Source of the DNA: Nocardia sp.
GTDB lineage: Bacteria; Actinomycetota; Actinomycetes; Mycobacteriales; Mycobacteriaceae
Reading direction: 5' to 3'
NCBI RefSeq assembly: GCF_025465275.1
Contig: NZ_JAODNK010000025.1
Location: forward strand, 62,001-126,000
Length of the DNA: 64,000 nt
The position numbers and the translations under genes were made by a program. The notes under the pieces are model-generated. The model saw only the letters and a list, made by a program, of their open reading frames with translations, did not search any database and was not told the origin of the DNA. Below are positions 42,058 to 50,854 of this stretch, piece after piece (the stretch's first letter is position 1; each line of letters begins with the position of its first letter).

Positions 42058-42927
42058 ATGAATCCGCAGCAGCCCGCACCGACCTGCTACCGCCATCCCG
42101 ACCGCCCCACCGGTCTGGCCTGCACCAGGTGCGGGCGCCCGTCCTGCGCGGAGTGCCTGACCCCCGCCGCGGTCGGGCAGCACTGCGTGGAATGTGTGCG
42201 GCAGGGCCGCCAGGATGTGCGGCCGGTCCGCAATCAGGCCGGATCGGTGCAGTCCAAGCGCCCGGAACCGTATGTCACCTGGTCGCTCATCGCGGTGAAT
42301 GTGCTGGTCTTCGCGATCACCGCGTTCCAGGCGCACAGCGTGATGGACAACCGGCGCTCCGATCTGTTCCTGGACTGGACGCTGGTGCCGGCGCTGGTCG
42401 GGCACGGTCAATGGGTGCGGGTGATCGGCTCCGCCTTCCTGCACTACGGCCCGATCCACCTGCTGGCGAATATGTTCGCGCTGTACGTGCTCGGCCCCTA
42501 CTGCGAAATCGCGCTGGGCCGGGCCCGGTATCTGTCGGTGTACGCGGTATCGCTGCTGGGCGGTTCGGCAGCGGTGACCGTGCTGTCGGACCCGCTGACC
42601 GCCTCGGCGGGCGCCTCGGGCGCGATCTTCGGGATCTTCGGCGCGGTGGCCGTGGTGATGCTGCGGACGCGGCAGAACCTCACCCAGATCCTGGTGCTGC
42701 TGGTGATCAACCTGATCATCACCTTCTCGGTGCCCGGCATCTCGATCTGGGCGCATTTGGGCGGTCTGCTGGCCGGTACCGTCGCGGCCGGCGGAATCCT
42801 GTATCTGCCGCGCTGGTTGCGCGCGAGTACACCCGCCCTGGCCATGCGGATCGGCTGGATCGCGGTGGCGGTGGTGGGTGTGATCGCGGTGGCTGTCACC
42901 GTGCTGGGCGCGCCGACGCTGTACTGA
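42058..42927 (+). CDS. Rhomboid-family intramembrane protease
   Basis: ATG 42058 gives 289 residues. An N-terminal zinc-finger-like segment ('CYRHPDRPTGLACTRCGRPSCAECL') precedes about six or seven transmembrane helices. The catalytic Ser lies in 'GASGAIFGIFGAVA' and the His in 'WAHLGGLLAGTVAAGG'; 'HYGPIHLLANMFALYVLG' holds the conserved His/Asn. Such proteases cleave membrane anchors. It resembles mycobacterial rhomboids with an N-terminal zinc ribbon. Confidence 0.9.
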   Translation: MNPQQPAPTCYRHPDRPTGLACTRCGRPSCAECLTPAAVGQHCVECVRQGRQDVRPVRNQAGSVQSKRPEPYVTWSLIAVNVLVFAITAFQAHSVMDNRRSDLFLDWTLVPALVGHGQWVRVIGSAFLHYGPIHLLANMFALYVLGPYCEIALGRARYLSVYAVSLLGGSAAVTVLSDPLTASAGASGAIFGIFGAVAVVMLRTRQNLTQILVLLVINLIITFSVPGISIWAHLGGLLAGTVAAGGILYLPRWLRASTPALAMRIGWIAVAVVGVIAVAVTVLGAPTLY

Positions 42928-42967
42928 TGACGTGCGGCGCGCGGGGTGACCGGCGTGCGGTGATCCG

Positions 42968-43414
42968 CTACGGGTTCACGAGGTAGCCGCGCAGCGTGTC
43001 GAGCACGTTCTCGGGCCGGGTGCCGAGGTCCCAGCGCCCGAAGATGAGCAGCTTCTCCTCGCCCTGGTGATCCACATCCATTTCCAGCATGGGCATGCGG
43101 CGGCCGAGGCGGCGATAGCTCACCACGCGGGCGCGCAGCACCTGCTCGGGTGTGTAGTACTGCGGCCCGGTGAGGCCGCGTACCACGATGTGCGGCACCG
43201 GGCCGGGCTCCACGGACAGGCGTGGGCGCTGCCGGAATCCCATCCCGGCCAGGAAGAGCAGACCGAGCGCGGCCAAGCCGATGAGCAGCCGGCCCGGACC
43301 GTCGTTCGAGACGACGACGGCCACGGCGAGCACAATGCCGCCGATGCCGCAAACGGCCAGCGCAGCGGGGGGTGTGGACCAGGAGAGCTGGGGCTCAGCA
43401 GTCACTTTCCCCAC
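42968..43414 (-). CDS. PH-domain membrane protein (Rv0010c-like)
   Basis: The 148-residue protein has two transmembrane helices near the N terminus ('ALAVCGIGGIVLAVAVVV', 'LLIGLAALGLLFLAGMGF') and a C-terminal PH-like beta domain ('PHIVVRGLTGPQYYTPEQVLRARV', 'EKLLIFGRWDLG'). GTG 43414 has GGAG only 3 bp upstream; GTG 43405 is the alternative start. It is the homologue of Rv0010c beside crgA. A DnaA-box pair lies just upstream. Confidence 0.75.
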   Translation of the reverse strand: MGKVTAEPQLSWSTPPAALAVCGIGGIVLAVAVVVSNDGPGRLLIGLAALGLLFLAGMGFRQRPRLSVEPGPVPHIVVRGLTGPQYYTPEQVLRARVVSYRRLGRRMPMLEMDVDHQGEEKLLIFGRWDLGTRPENVLDTLRGYLVNP

Positions 43415-43426
43415 TTTCTCCTCGAG

Positions 43427-43447
43427 TTGTCCACAAGGTCATCCACA
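43427..43447 (+). promoter_or_regulatory. Pair of DnaA boxes
   Basis: TTGTCCACA (43427-43435) equals the mycobacterial DnaA-box consensus, and TCATCCACA (43439-43447) differs by one or two bases. Both face the same way, 12 bp apart. They sit upstream of the PH-protein gene, between it and crgA, both leftward. The pair could tune transcription or titrate DnaA near the origin. Confidence 0.5.
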
Positions 43448-43478
43448 GGTGTGCATGAATAACAGCGGTGTAAGGAAC

Positions 43479-43745
43479 TCATCGCCAGCGCATGGTCATG
43501 ATCAGGCCGACGACCATGAGGCCGAACCCGATCAGGAAGTTCCACGCACCCAGATCGCTCATCCAGGCGATGTGCTCGGCTGCCAGGTAATAGACCAGCA
43601 ACCACACCAGACCCGCGAGCATGAAGCCCAGCATGATGGCGACGTACCAGACCGGCGACGGGCCGGTCGACTTCACCCGCACAGGCGTGCGGCTGGCCGG
43701 GTTGATCGTGTAGTCGGTCTTTTTCCGGACCTTCGACTTGGGCAT
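43479..43745 (-). CDS. crgA: Cell division protein CrgA
   Basis: The 88-residue protein has a basic N terminus ('[16 protein letters not shown]') and two transmembrane helices ('[21 protein letters not shown]', '[21 protein letters not shown]'), the exact layout of actinobacterial CrgA. CrgA binds FtsZ, FtsQ, FtsI and PbpA at the septum. It lies close to the pbpA-rodA-pknAB cluster as in mycobacteria and streptomycetes. Confidence 0.93.
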   Translation of the reverse strand: MPKSKVRKKTDYTINPASRTPVRVKSTGPSPVWYVAIMLGFMLAGLVWLLVYYLAAEHIAWMSDLGAWNFLIGFGLMVVGLIMTMRWR

Positions 43746-43961
43746 GACGTCCTCAGTTTCGGCGTGCGAGTCGGGGTTAGGTTATCCCAGGTCATTTGTG
43801 GCTCGGGAACGCGACGACTGATTTCGCACGGTCGGGGTAACTCCCCGGGTACCCCCAAAATAGTCTCGGCACCCAACCGCTGCACGCGTCCCCGACAGTC
43901 GACGGCACTATAGCCGTGCGCTGAAGTTCCGGGGAGGCGACATTGCCACTAGTCTCGAATC

Positions 43962-44600
43962 ATGCGTGTATTGGTCGTCGACAACTACGACAGCTTCGTG
44001 TTCAACCTGGTCCAGTATCTAGGACAGCTGGGCGCCGAGGCCGTGGTCTGGCGCAATGACGACCCGCAGCTGGCCGATCTGGATGCGGTTGTGCAGGAGT
44101 TCGACGGGATTCTGATCAGCCCCGGCCCGGGCACGCCGGAGCGTGCGGGTGTCAGCATCGAACTCGTCAAGGCGTGCGCCCGGCACGAGAAGCCGTTGCT
44201 CGGCGTCTGCCTGGGTCATCAGGCGATCGGCGTGGCGTTCGGCGCCACCGTGACCCGCGCCCCGGAGCTGCTGCACGGCAAGACCAGTGAGGTCTTCCAC
44301 ATCGGTGCGGGTGTGCTGGCCGGCCTGCCGGATCCGTTCACGGCCACCCGCTATCACTCGCTGACCGTGCTCGAGGAGACCATGCCGCCGGAGCTGGAGG
44401 TGCTGGGCCGTACCGATTCCGGCATCGTCATGGCCATGCGGCATCGCACCCTGCCGATCCAGGGGGTGCAGTTCCATCCCGAATCGGTGCTCACCCAGGG
44501 CGGCCATCGCATGCTGGCGAACTGGCTGGGCGTATGTGGCGAACGTCCCGCCGAGGGGCTCGTGGAGACCCTCGAGGCGGAGGTCGCGGCCCTGGTATGA
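43962..44600 (+). CDS. trpG: Anthranilate/aminodeoxychorismate synthase component II
   Basis: The 212-residue class I glutamine amidotransferase has the nucleophile motif 'LLGVCLGHQAIG' (Cys), the oxyanion region 'SPGPGTPERAG', and 'GVQFHPES' with the catalytic His/Glu. It provides ammonia for anthranilate or 4-amino-4-deoxychorismate. It corresponds to Rv0013 (trpG/pabA), the usual neighbour of pknB. Distinguishing TrpG from PabA by sequence alone is not possible. Confidence 0.9.
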   Translation: MRVLVVDNYDSFVFNLVQYLGQLGAEAVVWRNDDPQLADLDAVVQEFDGILISPGPGTPERAGVSIELVKACARHEKPLLGVCLGHQAIGVAFGATVTRAPELLHGKTSEVFHIGAGVLAGLPDPFTATRYHSLTVLEETMPPELEVLGRTDSGIVMAMRHRTLPIQGVQFHPESVLTQGGHRMLANWLGVCGERPAEGLVETLEAEVAALV

Positions 44601-44622
44601 CCGCATACCGAAGGGGCGCGGC

Positions 44623-45315
44623 ATGACGACCGGTCGAGGGCGACCGCACGTGCTGCTGTCGGTGGCGGTCAGCATCGACGGATATATCGATGATGCGGGA
44701 CCGGATCGGCTGCTGCTGTCCAATGCGGCCGATTTCGACCGGGTGGATGCGCTGCGGGCCGCCTCCGACGCGATTCTGATCGGCGCGCAGACGCTGCGCA
44801 GCGACAATCCGCGGCTGCTGGTCAACGATCCGGACCGGCGTTTGCAGCGGCTCGCGGCCGGGCAGCCCGAATATCCGCTGCGGGTGATCGTCACCGCGGC
44901 CGGGGATCTCGATCCGGCGCTGCGGTTCTGGCACCACGGCGGCGACCGGGTCGTCTACACCACCGATTCCGGTGCGGCGCGGATCGGTGACCGCCTGGAC
45001 GGTCTCGCAGAGGTCGTATCCCTGGGTGCGGCAGTCGATTTCGCGGCACTGCTGGACGATCTCGGCACCCGGGACATCGCGCGTCTGATGGTGGAGGGCG
45101 GCGGCGCGATCCACACCGCGTTCCTGGCGGCCGGGCTGGTCGACGAGATCCGCATGGCGATCGCGCCGCTCGTGATCGGCGATCCGGCCGCCCCGCGCTT
45201 CCTGGGGACAATTGTGGATAGTTCGCAACACCGTATGCGGCTGGCCGAGGTCGGCCGGATCGGTGATATCGCCCTGCTGCGTTATCTGCCCAAGGAGGAT
45301 TCGAGTGCCGGATGA
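44623..45315 (+). CDS. RibD C-terminal-domain reductase (DHFR-fold)
   Basis: ATG 44623 follows AAGGGG and gives 230 residues. 'LLSVAVSIDGYIDDAGPDRLLLSNAADF', 'ASDAILIGAQTLRSDNPRLLVN' and 'ARLMVEGGGAIHTAFLAAGLVDEI' are the NADPH- and substrate-binding motifs of the riboflavin reductase half of RibD. It would reduce a ribosylaminopyrimidine. The deaminase half is encoded by the next, overlapping gene, in reversed order relative to fused RibD. Confidence 0.85.
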   Translation: MTTGRGRPHVLLSVAVSIDGYIDDAGPDRLLLSNAADFDRVDALRAASDAILIGAQTLRSDNPRLLVNDPDRRLQRLAAGQPEYPLRVIVTAAGDLDPALRFWHHGGDRVVYTTDSGAARIGDRLDGLAEVVSLGAAVDFAALLDDLGTRDIARLMVEGGGAIHTAFLAAGLVDEIRMAIAPLVIGDPAAPRFLGTIVDSSQHRMRLAEVGRIGDIALLRYLPKEDSSAG

Positions 45316-45766
45316 AACACGGTCGGATCGGGGCTGGATGCGGCATGCCATCGGATTGGCGCGCCTGTGCCCGCCCAGCGATACCGCCTTCTCCGTCGGC
45401 GCGGTGATCGTCGGCCCGGACGGTGTCGAGATCATGCACGGCTGGTCCCGGGAGACCGACGAGAAGGTGCACGCCGAGGAGTCCGCGCTGGACAAACTGG
45501 GCCCCGAGGACACCCGCCTGCGGTCCGCCACCCTCTACAGCACCCTGGAGCCCTGTTCCCAGCGTGGCAGCAAGGATCGCGCACCGTGCACGGATCGCAT
45601 TCTGGCGGCGGGCGTTCGGCGCGTGGTCATCGCCTGGCGTGAGCCCGGCACCTTTGTGGATAACTGTCAGGGTGTGGAGAAACTCCGCGAACACGGCATC
45701 GAGGTCGTCGAACTGTCCGACCTCGCCGATGAGGCCATGTCCATGAACCGGCACCTGCAGCTATGA
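45305..45766 (+). CDS. RibD-type deaminase (cytidine deaminase fold)
   Basis: GTG 45305 follows AAGGAGG inside the reductase gene (11-bp overlap) and gives 153 residues. The zinc motifs are 'HAEESAL' and 'STLEPCSQRGSKDRAPC', the second typical of pyrimidine/riboflavin deaminases. With the reductase it makes up both activities of RibD in two chains. Use in riboflavin synthesis or in making a related pterin or natural product cannot be told apart here. Confidence 0.8.
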   Translation: MPDETRSDRGWMRHAIGLARLCPPSDTAFSVGAVIVGPDGVEIMHGWSRETDEKVHAEESALDKLGPEDTRLRSATLYSTLEPCSQRGSKDRAPCTDRILAAGVRRVVIAWREPGTFVDNCQGVEKLREHGIEVVELSDLADEAMSMNRHLQL

Positions 45767-45807
45767 AAAAGGGGTGTGCGGCTGAGCCGCACACCCCCAA
45801 TGTTTTT
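45766..45807. terminator. Bidirectional terminator between deaminase and pknB
   Basis: The perfect stem GGGGTGTGCGGC / GCCGCACACCCC (45771-45797) with a 3-nt loop is flanked by AAAAA on the left and TTTTT on the right. It separates convergent genes and can serve both strands. Confidence 0.85.
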
Positions 45808-45811
45808 CAAC

Positions 45812-47734
45812 TCACGGCGGGCCGAGCAGTGAGGCGCCGACCGTGATGGTCACCGTCTGATTCTTGGCGATGGACGATCCGGCGGACGGTTGCTGGGCGA
45901 TGATGCGGCCGACCCCGCTGGGATCCAGGGTGCTCTGTGTGTTCTGGCTGATCTGCCCGTTCCAGCCGCGCTGCCGCAATGCGTCGGCCGCCTGCCCGGG
46001 GGAGAGGCCGATGAGGCTGGGCATGGGGATCTGATCACCTGAGGCGACCTGCACGATCACCGTCGAACCCTTGTCGGCCTGGGTGCCGGCGGCCGGGTCG
46101 GTGCTGATCACGGTGCCCTTGGCCTGGTTGCTCGGCACTTCCTGAATGGTGACCTTGAAGCCCGAACTGTCGGTCAGATTGGGTTGCGCCACATCGATGG
46201 ACTGGCCGACCACGTCCGGGACGCGGACCTTGTCCGGGCCGGAGCCGAGGCTGATGGTGACCTGCCCGCCGGTGTCGATCTTCTGCGCCTCGACCGGATT
46301 CTGGCTGGTGACCTTGTCCTTCTCGTCGACGCTGGACGCTTCCCGGCGCACATCCGGATTGAGCCGCAGCCCTACGGAATTGAGCTGCTGTTCGGCCTGC
46401 TGCTGGGTCAATCCGGCCAGGCGCGGCACCGCCACCTGCGACGGTCCGCTGGAGACCTGCAGGGTGATGGTGCTGCCCTTGTCGATGCGGGAGCCGCCCA
46501 GGGGCTGGGTGGCGATCACATTGTCCTGCGCGACCTTCGCGTCCGGTTTGTTCTGGATGGCGACGCTGAAGCCGAGCTTCTCCAGATCCCGCTGTGCGAG
46601 TTGGTAATTCTGGTTCGAGAGCTCGGGCACCGCCACCTGGTCGGCATGGCTGCCGGGTCCGAGGAACGCCCAGAACAGTGCGGCGCCGACGGCGAGCACG
46701 GCGATGACCACGCCCGCGACGAGCCAGTTCCGGCGTCCGCCACCGCCATTCCCGCCGCGTCCGGCCTCGACGAGTTCCTGTTCGGTGGTGTCGTCGCGGC
46801 GCTCCACCGTCCGGTAGCTGCGCGGCGGCGGCAGATCGTCGTCGAGGAAGTTGTTGCGATCCTCGTCGTTCATGACCATGGGCGCGGTGGGCTTCTGCCC
46901 GCCCAGCACCCGGATCAGGTCGGCGCGCATTTCGGCGGCGGTCTGGTACCGGTTGGCCGGGTTCTTGCTCATTGCCTTGAGCACGACGGAGTCGAGTTCG
47001 CGCGGCACTCCGGGGTGCACGTGCGAGGGCAGCCGGGGGTCCTCGCGCACGTGCTGGTAGGCGACGGCGACGGGCGAATCCCCGGTGAAAGGCGGTTCGC
47101 CGGTGAGGATTTCGAAGAGCACACAGCCGACGGAGTACACGTCCGAGCGCGCGTCGACCTGTTCGCCGCGGGCCTGCTCGGGGGAGAGGTACTGGGCGGT
47201 GCCGATGACGGCGGCGGTCTGCGTCATGGGGTTGGAGCTGTCGGCCAGCGCGCGTGCGATGCCGAAGTCCATCACCTTCACCGCGCCCGCGCGGTTGATC
47301 ATGATGTTGGCGGGCTTCATATCCCGGTGCACGATGCCGTTGCGGTGCGAGAAGTCCAGCGCCGCACACACATCCGCGATGACTTCCATGGCACGGCGCG
47401 GTGCCATCGGGCCCTTGCCGCGCACGATGTCGCGCAGCGTATCGCCGTCGACGTACTCCATCACGATGTACGGCAGTGGGCCGCCGTCGATCTCGGCCTC
47501 ACCGGTGTCGTAGACGGCGACGATGGCGGGATGGTTCAGGGCCGCCGCATTCTGCGCCTCACGCTTGAAACGCAGATAGAAGGTGGGGTCGCGGGCCAGA
47601 TCGGCGCGCAACACCTTGATCGCCACATCACGGCCGAGGCGCAGATCGCGGGCCTTGTGCACCTCGGACATGCCACCGAAGCCGATGATCTCGCCCAGCT
47701 CGTAGCGGGACGAGAGATTCTTCGGGGTCGTCAT
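45812..47734 (-). CDS. pknB: Serine/threonine protein kinase PknB
   Basis: The 640-residue protein has a cytoplasmic kinase domain (Gly-rich loop '[14 protein letters not shown]', Lys40 in 'VAIKVL', '[10 protein letters not shown]', 'DFGIAR'), a Pro/charged juxtamembrane linker, one transmembrane helix ('[19 protein letters not shown]') and four extracellular PASTA repeats with 'GS.V' turns ending 'TVTITVG'. PASTA domains bind muropeptides and signal wall status. It phosphorylates wall and division proteins including the FHA proteins encoded downstream in the same operon. Confidence 0.96.
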   Translation of the reverse strand: MTTPKNLSSRYELGEIIGFGGMSEVHKARDLRLGRDVAIKVLRADLARDPTFYLRFKREAQNAAALNHPAIVAVYDTGEAEIDGGPLPYIVMEYVDGDTLRDIVRGKGPMAPRRAMEVIADVCAALDFSHRNGIVHRDMKPANIMINRAGAVKVMDFGIARALADSSNPMTQTAAVIGTAQYLSPEQARGEQVDARSDVYSVGCVLFEILTGEPPFTGDSPVAVAYQHVREDPRLPSHVHPGVPRELDSVVLKAMSKNPANRYQTAAEMRADLIRVLGGQKPTAPMVMNDEDRNNFLDDDLPPPRSYRTVERRDDTTEQELVEAGRGGNGGGGRRNWLVAGVVIAVLAVGAALFWAFLGPGSHADQVAVPELSNQNYQLAQRDLEKLGFSVAIQNKPDAKVAQDNVIATQPLGGSRIDKGSTITLQVSSGPSQVAVPRLAGLTQQQAEQQLNSVGLRLNPDVRREASSVDEKDKVTSQNPVEAQKIDTGGQVTISLGSGPDKVRVPDVVGQSIDVAQPNLTDSSGFKVTIQEVPSNQAKGTVISTDPAAGTQADKGSTVIVQVASGDQIPMPSLIGLSPGQAADALRQRGWNGQISQNTQSTLDPSGVGRIIAQQPSAGSSIAKNQTVTITVGASLLGPP

Positions 47735-49350
47735 GACTGTCCTTGAGGGATGACTGGAGCACTGTCCGAGGTTCCTGCATATCCACCGGGAACCGACTGC
47801 CCGTACTGATCGTGGCCGTCACCGTATCCCTGATCGTATCCGTCACCATATCCACGGGCGCCGGGAACCGCTGGCCATGATGGTATGTCCCAGGTGGGGC
47901 GTGCGGACCGGGTGGTGGTAGCCCATGGTGGACGCGTGGTCGTGTTCTGCGGTGTCGTCGTCTGCGGTGTGGTCGTGGTTTGCGGTGTCGTCGTCGGCGC
48001 CGGTGTGGTTGTCGGCGCGTCCGTCGTGGTCGGCGGATCGTAGGTCGTCACCACCGGCGGCGGTACCGGCCGCTCCCGGGTGGTGGTCGGCGGCACGGTC
48101 GTCGTGGTGATGACGGGCGGCGGCGGTGCGACCACCACGCTGGTGCGGGTATTCGGCGTCGACTCCGGCGGCGATCCGCTGAGCAGCACGAAAGCGGCTG
48201 CGGCGCCGAGGATCAGCGCACCCACGCCGAGTCCGGCCATGGCCTTCTGACTGTTGGTGAACCGGCCGCCGCCCTCGCCGCCGACCGCTGCCGGCGGGGT
48301 GGTGACCGGTCCGGCGGGCGGGCGCGGGCCCGACATCATGACGGTCGCGCCGTCGCCGGGATGCTGCTGCCGCATCTGCTGCGACGGTGTGGAGTAGCGC
48401 ATGGTGGCCTGGTCGCCGCGGCCACCGGGAATCATGACGGTCGGTCCGTCGGGGGGCATGATGCGGGCGGCCCCGCTGGTCATGGCGGTGGTCGCCATGC
48501 CGCCGGTGGGCGGGGGCCGTCTACCGGCCCGAACGGCGGCCACGGCGTCGGCGAATTCGCCGCCGGTGGCGAACCGCTGCTGCGGGTCCTTGGCCATGGT
48601 GACTTCGATGAGTTCGCGCACGTTCGGCGGCAGATCCGCCGGCAGCGGCGGCGGTGTTTCGCGCACGTGCTTCATGGCGACGGTGAGCGCGCCGTCACCG
48701 GTGAACGGCCGCTCCCCGGCGAGCGCCTCGTATCCGACCACGCCGAGCGCGTACACGTCGGAGGCGGAGGTGGCGTCTTCGCCGGTGGCCTGTTCCGGCG
48801 CGATGTACTGGGCGGTGCCCATGACCATGCCGGTCTTGGTGACCGGCGAGGCATCCACGACCTTGGCGATGCCGAAGTCGGTGATCTTCACCTGACCGGT
48901 CGGCGTCACAAGAATGTTGCCGGGCTTCACATCTCGGTGCACCACGCCCGCGGCGTGTGCGACCTGCAGTGCGCGCCCGGTCTGCTCGAGCATGTCCAGA
49001 CCCTGCTGGACCGACAGCCGGCCGAGCCGGCTGAGCACCGCATTGAGCGGTTCGCCCTGGACGAGTTCCATGACCAGATAGGCAGTTTCACCGCCCGAGG
49101 GATCCAGGGTCTCGCCGTAGTCGTAGATTCCGGCGATGCCGGGGTGATTGAGCTGCGCGGTCGTCCGGGCCTCGGTGCGGAAGCGATGCCGGAAGGTGGG
49201 GTCGGCGGAGAACTCCGCCTTGAGTACCTTCACCGCGACCCGGCGATCCAGTCGCGTGTCGAGAGCTTCCCAGACCTGGCCCATTCCACCGGTGGCGATC
49301 AGCCGATGCAGCCGGTAGCGGTCCGCGATCAATGCACCGTTGTTCAGCAT
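47731..49350 (-). CDS. pknA: Serine/threonine protein kinase PknA
   Basis: The 539-residue protein has a kinase domain with Lys41 ('[10 protein letters not shown]'), '[11 protein letters not shown]' and 'DFGIAK'. A Pro-rich linker leads to a transmembrane helix ('[21 protein letters not shown]') and a Thr/Pro-rich outer tail with many 'TTTP' runs. It lacks PASTA repeats, as other PknA proteins. It overlaps pknB by 4 bp. It controls growth and cell shape with PknB. Confidence 0.95.
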   Translation of the reverse strand: MLNNGALIADRYRLHRLIATGGMGQVWEALDTRLDRRVAVKVLKAEFSADPTFRHRFRTEARTTAQLNHPGIAGIYDYGETLDPSGGETAYLVMELVQGEPLNAVLSRLGRLSVQQGLDMLEQTGRALQVAHAAGVVHRDVKPGNILVTPTGQVKITDFGIAKVVDASPVTKTGMVMGTAQYIAPEQATGEDATSASDVYALGVVGYEALAGERPFTGDGALTVAMKHVRETPPPLPADLPPNVRELIEVTMAKDPQQRFATGGEFADAVAAVRAGRRPPPTGGMATTAMTSGAARIMPPDGPTVMIPGGRGDQATMRYSTPSQQMRQQHPGDGATVMMSGPRPPAGPVTTPPAAVGGEGGGRFTNSQKAMAGLGVGALILGAAAAFVLLSGSPPESTPNTRTSVVVAPPPPVITTTTVPPTTTRERPVPPPVVTTYDPPTTTDAPTTTPAPTTTPQTTTTPQTTTPQNTTTRPPWATTTRSARPTWDIPSWPAVPGARGYGDGYDQGYGDGHDQYGQSVPGGYAGTSDSAPVIPQGQS

Positions 49351-49384
49351 TTCCGACCCTGTCTACCTTGCGCGTTCATGTCGT

Positions 49385-50854
49385 TCAGCTCCCCAGCCCG
49401 GCGTTCAGCACCGCGCGGGCGACCGGCGCGGCCACGGATCCGCCGGTGGCGGCCAGTGCCCGGTCGCCGCCGTTCTCGACGATCACCGCGATCGCGATCT
49501 TCGGGTTCTGCGCCGGTGCGAAGGCGATGTACCAGGCGTGCGGAGGGGTATTGCGCGGATCGGTGCCGTGTTCGGCGGTGCCCGTCTTGGACGCGATCGT
49601 GTACGCGCTCTGTCCCCCTCCCGTGGTGTTCTTCTCTGATTCGATCATCATGTTGGTGAGCTGGGTGGCCACCGGTGCGCTGATCGCCTGCCCGACCGAC
49701 ATCGGTTTGATGGTCTCCAATGTGCTCAGATCGGGGGCTTGCAGCTGGTCCACCAGATGCGGCTGCATCCGTACGCCGCCATTGGCGACGGTCGCCGCGA
49801 TGACCGCATTGTCGAGCGGGGTGAGCGCCACATCGCGCTGCCCGATACTGCTCTGGGCGAGCGCCGGTGCGTCGGGAATGGTGCCGACGGTGCTGTCCGC
49901 CCACGGCATCGGAATATTGGGGTGCTGGCCGACGCCGAAGGCCGCGGCCTCGTCCTTGAGTTTCGCGGCCCCCACCTTCATACCGACCTCTGCGAAAGCG
50001 GTGTTACACGAAAGCTTGAACGCGTCGGCCATGGATACGGTGGCCGCGTCGCCCGGACCGCAGTGCGAGCCGTTGTAGTTCTCCAGCGTGGTCGTGGTGT
50101 CCGGCAGGGTGATTCGCGGCGCCGCAGTGAACTGGTCGGTCGTCTGCGCGACATTGCCGGACAGTGCGGCCGCGGCGGTGATCACCTTGAAGGTGGAGCC
50201 CGGCGGATACGTCTGCGAGACAGCACGATTCAGCATGGGCTGGCGCGGATCCTGCTGCAGCGTCTCCCACGCCTGCGAGGATGCGGCCCCGTCGTGCCCG
50301 GAGAGCAGGTTGGGATCGTAGGACGGTGTGGACACCATGGTCAGAATGCGCCCGGTGCTCGGCTCGATCGCCACCACGGATCCGGTGTAGCCCTTGGCCG
50401 TCAGCTGGTCGTAGGCGACCTTCTGCATGGCCGGGTTCAGGGTGGTGATCACATTGCCGCCGCGCGGATCCCGCCCGGAGATCATATCGATGAGCCGCCG
50501 CCCGAACAGCTGGTTGTCGGAGCCGTTGAGCACCGAATCCTCGGCGTGCTCGAGTCCGGTGCTGCCGTACTGCATGGAGTAGAAACCGGTCGCCGGCGCA
50601 TAGGCCAGCGGATCGGTCGGGTAGGTGCGCAGGTACTTGTAGCGATCGTCGGTGGAGACCGAGCTCGCGAGCACCGTGCCCTGCGCGGAGATCTGGCCGC
50701 GCTGACGCGCGTACTCGTCCAGCAGCACCCGCACATTGCGCGGATCGTTGCGCAGACTGTCGGCCTTGATCACCTGCACATAGGTGGCATTGGCCAGCAG
50801 AGCCACGATCATCAGCATGACCGCCATGGCCACGCGGCGCAGAGGCGTGTTCAC
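49385..50854 (-). CDS. pbpA: Penicillin-binding protein A (transpeptidase)
   Basis: The 489-residue class B PBP has an N-terminal membrane anchor ('RVAMAVMLMIVALLANATYVQV') and a transpeptidase domain with 'YPPGSTFKVI' (SxxK), 'LSCNTAF' (SxN) and 'SKTGTAEHG' (KTG). It cross-links peptidoglycan in cell division and elongation and in mycobacteria is phosphorylated by PknB. It overlaps rodA by 4 bp. Confidence 0.95.
   Translation of the reverse strand: MNTPLRRVAMAVMLMIVALLANATYVQVIKADSLRNDPRNVRVLLDEYARQRGQISAQGTVLASSVSTDDRYKYLRTYPTDPLAYAPATGFYSMQYGSTGLEHAEDSVLNGSDNQLFGRRLIDMISGRDPRGGNVITTLNPAMQKVAYDQLTAKGYTGSVVAIEPSTGRILTMVSTPSYDPNLLSGHDGAASSQAWETLQQDPRQPMLNRAVSQTYPPGSTFKVITAAAALSGNVAQTTDQFTAAPRITLPDTTTTLENYNGSHCGPGDAATVSMADAFKLSCNTAFAEVGMKVGAAKLKDEAAAFGVGQHPNIPMPWADSTVGTIPDAPALAQSSIGQRDVALTPLDNAVIAATVANGGVRMQPHLVDQLQAPDLSTLETIKPMSVGQAISAPVATQLTNMMIESEKNTTGGGQSAYTIASKTGTAEHGTDPRNTPPHAWYIAFAPAQNPKIAIAVIVENGGDRALAATGGSVAAPVARAVLNAGLGS

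Noticed and set aside
43400..45700. Possible origin of replication from DnaA boxes
   Set aside because: Only two clustered boxes and no dnaA/dnaN genes; the chromosomal origin is expected outside this window.
46184..49659. Plus-strand ORFs of 520 and 559 codons opposite pknB and pknA
   Set aside because: They are GC-rich shadow frames of the kinases, lacking RBS and family motifs.
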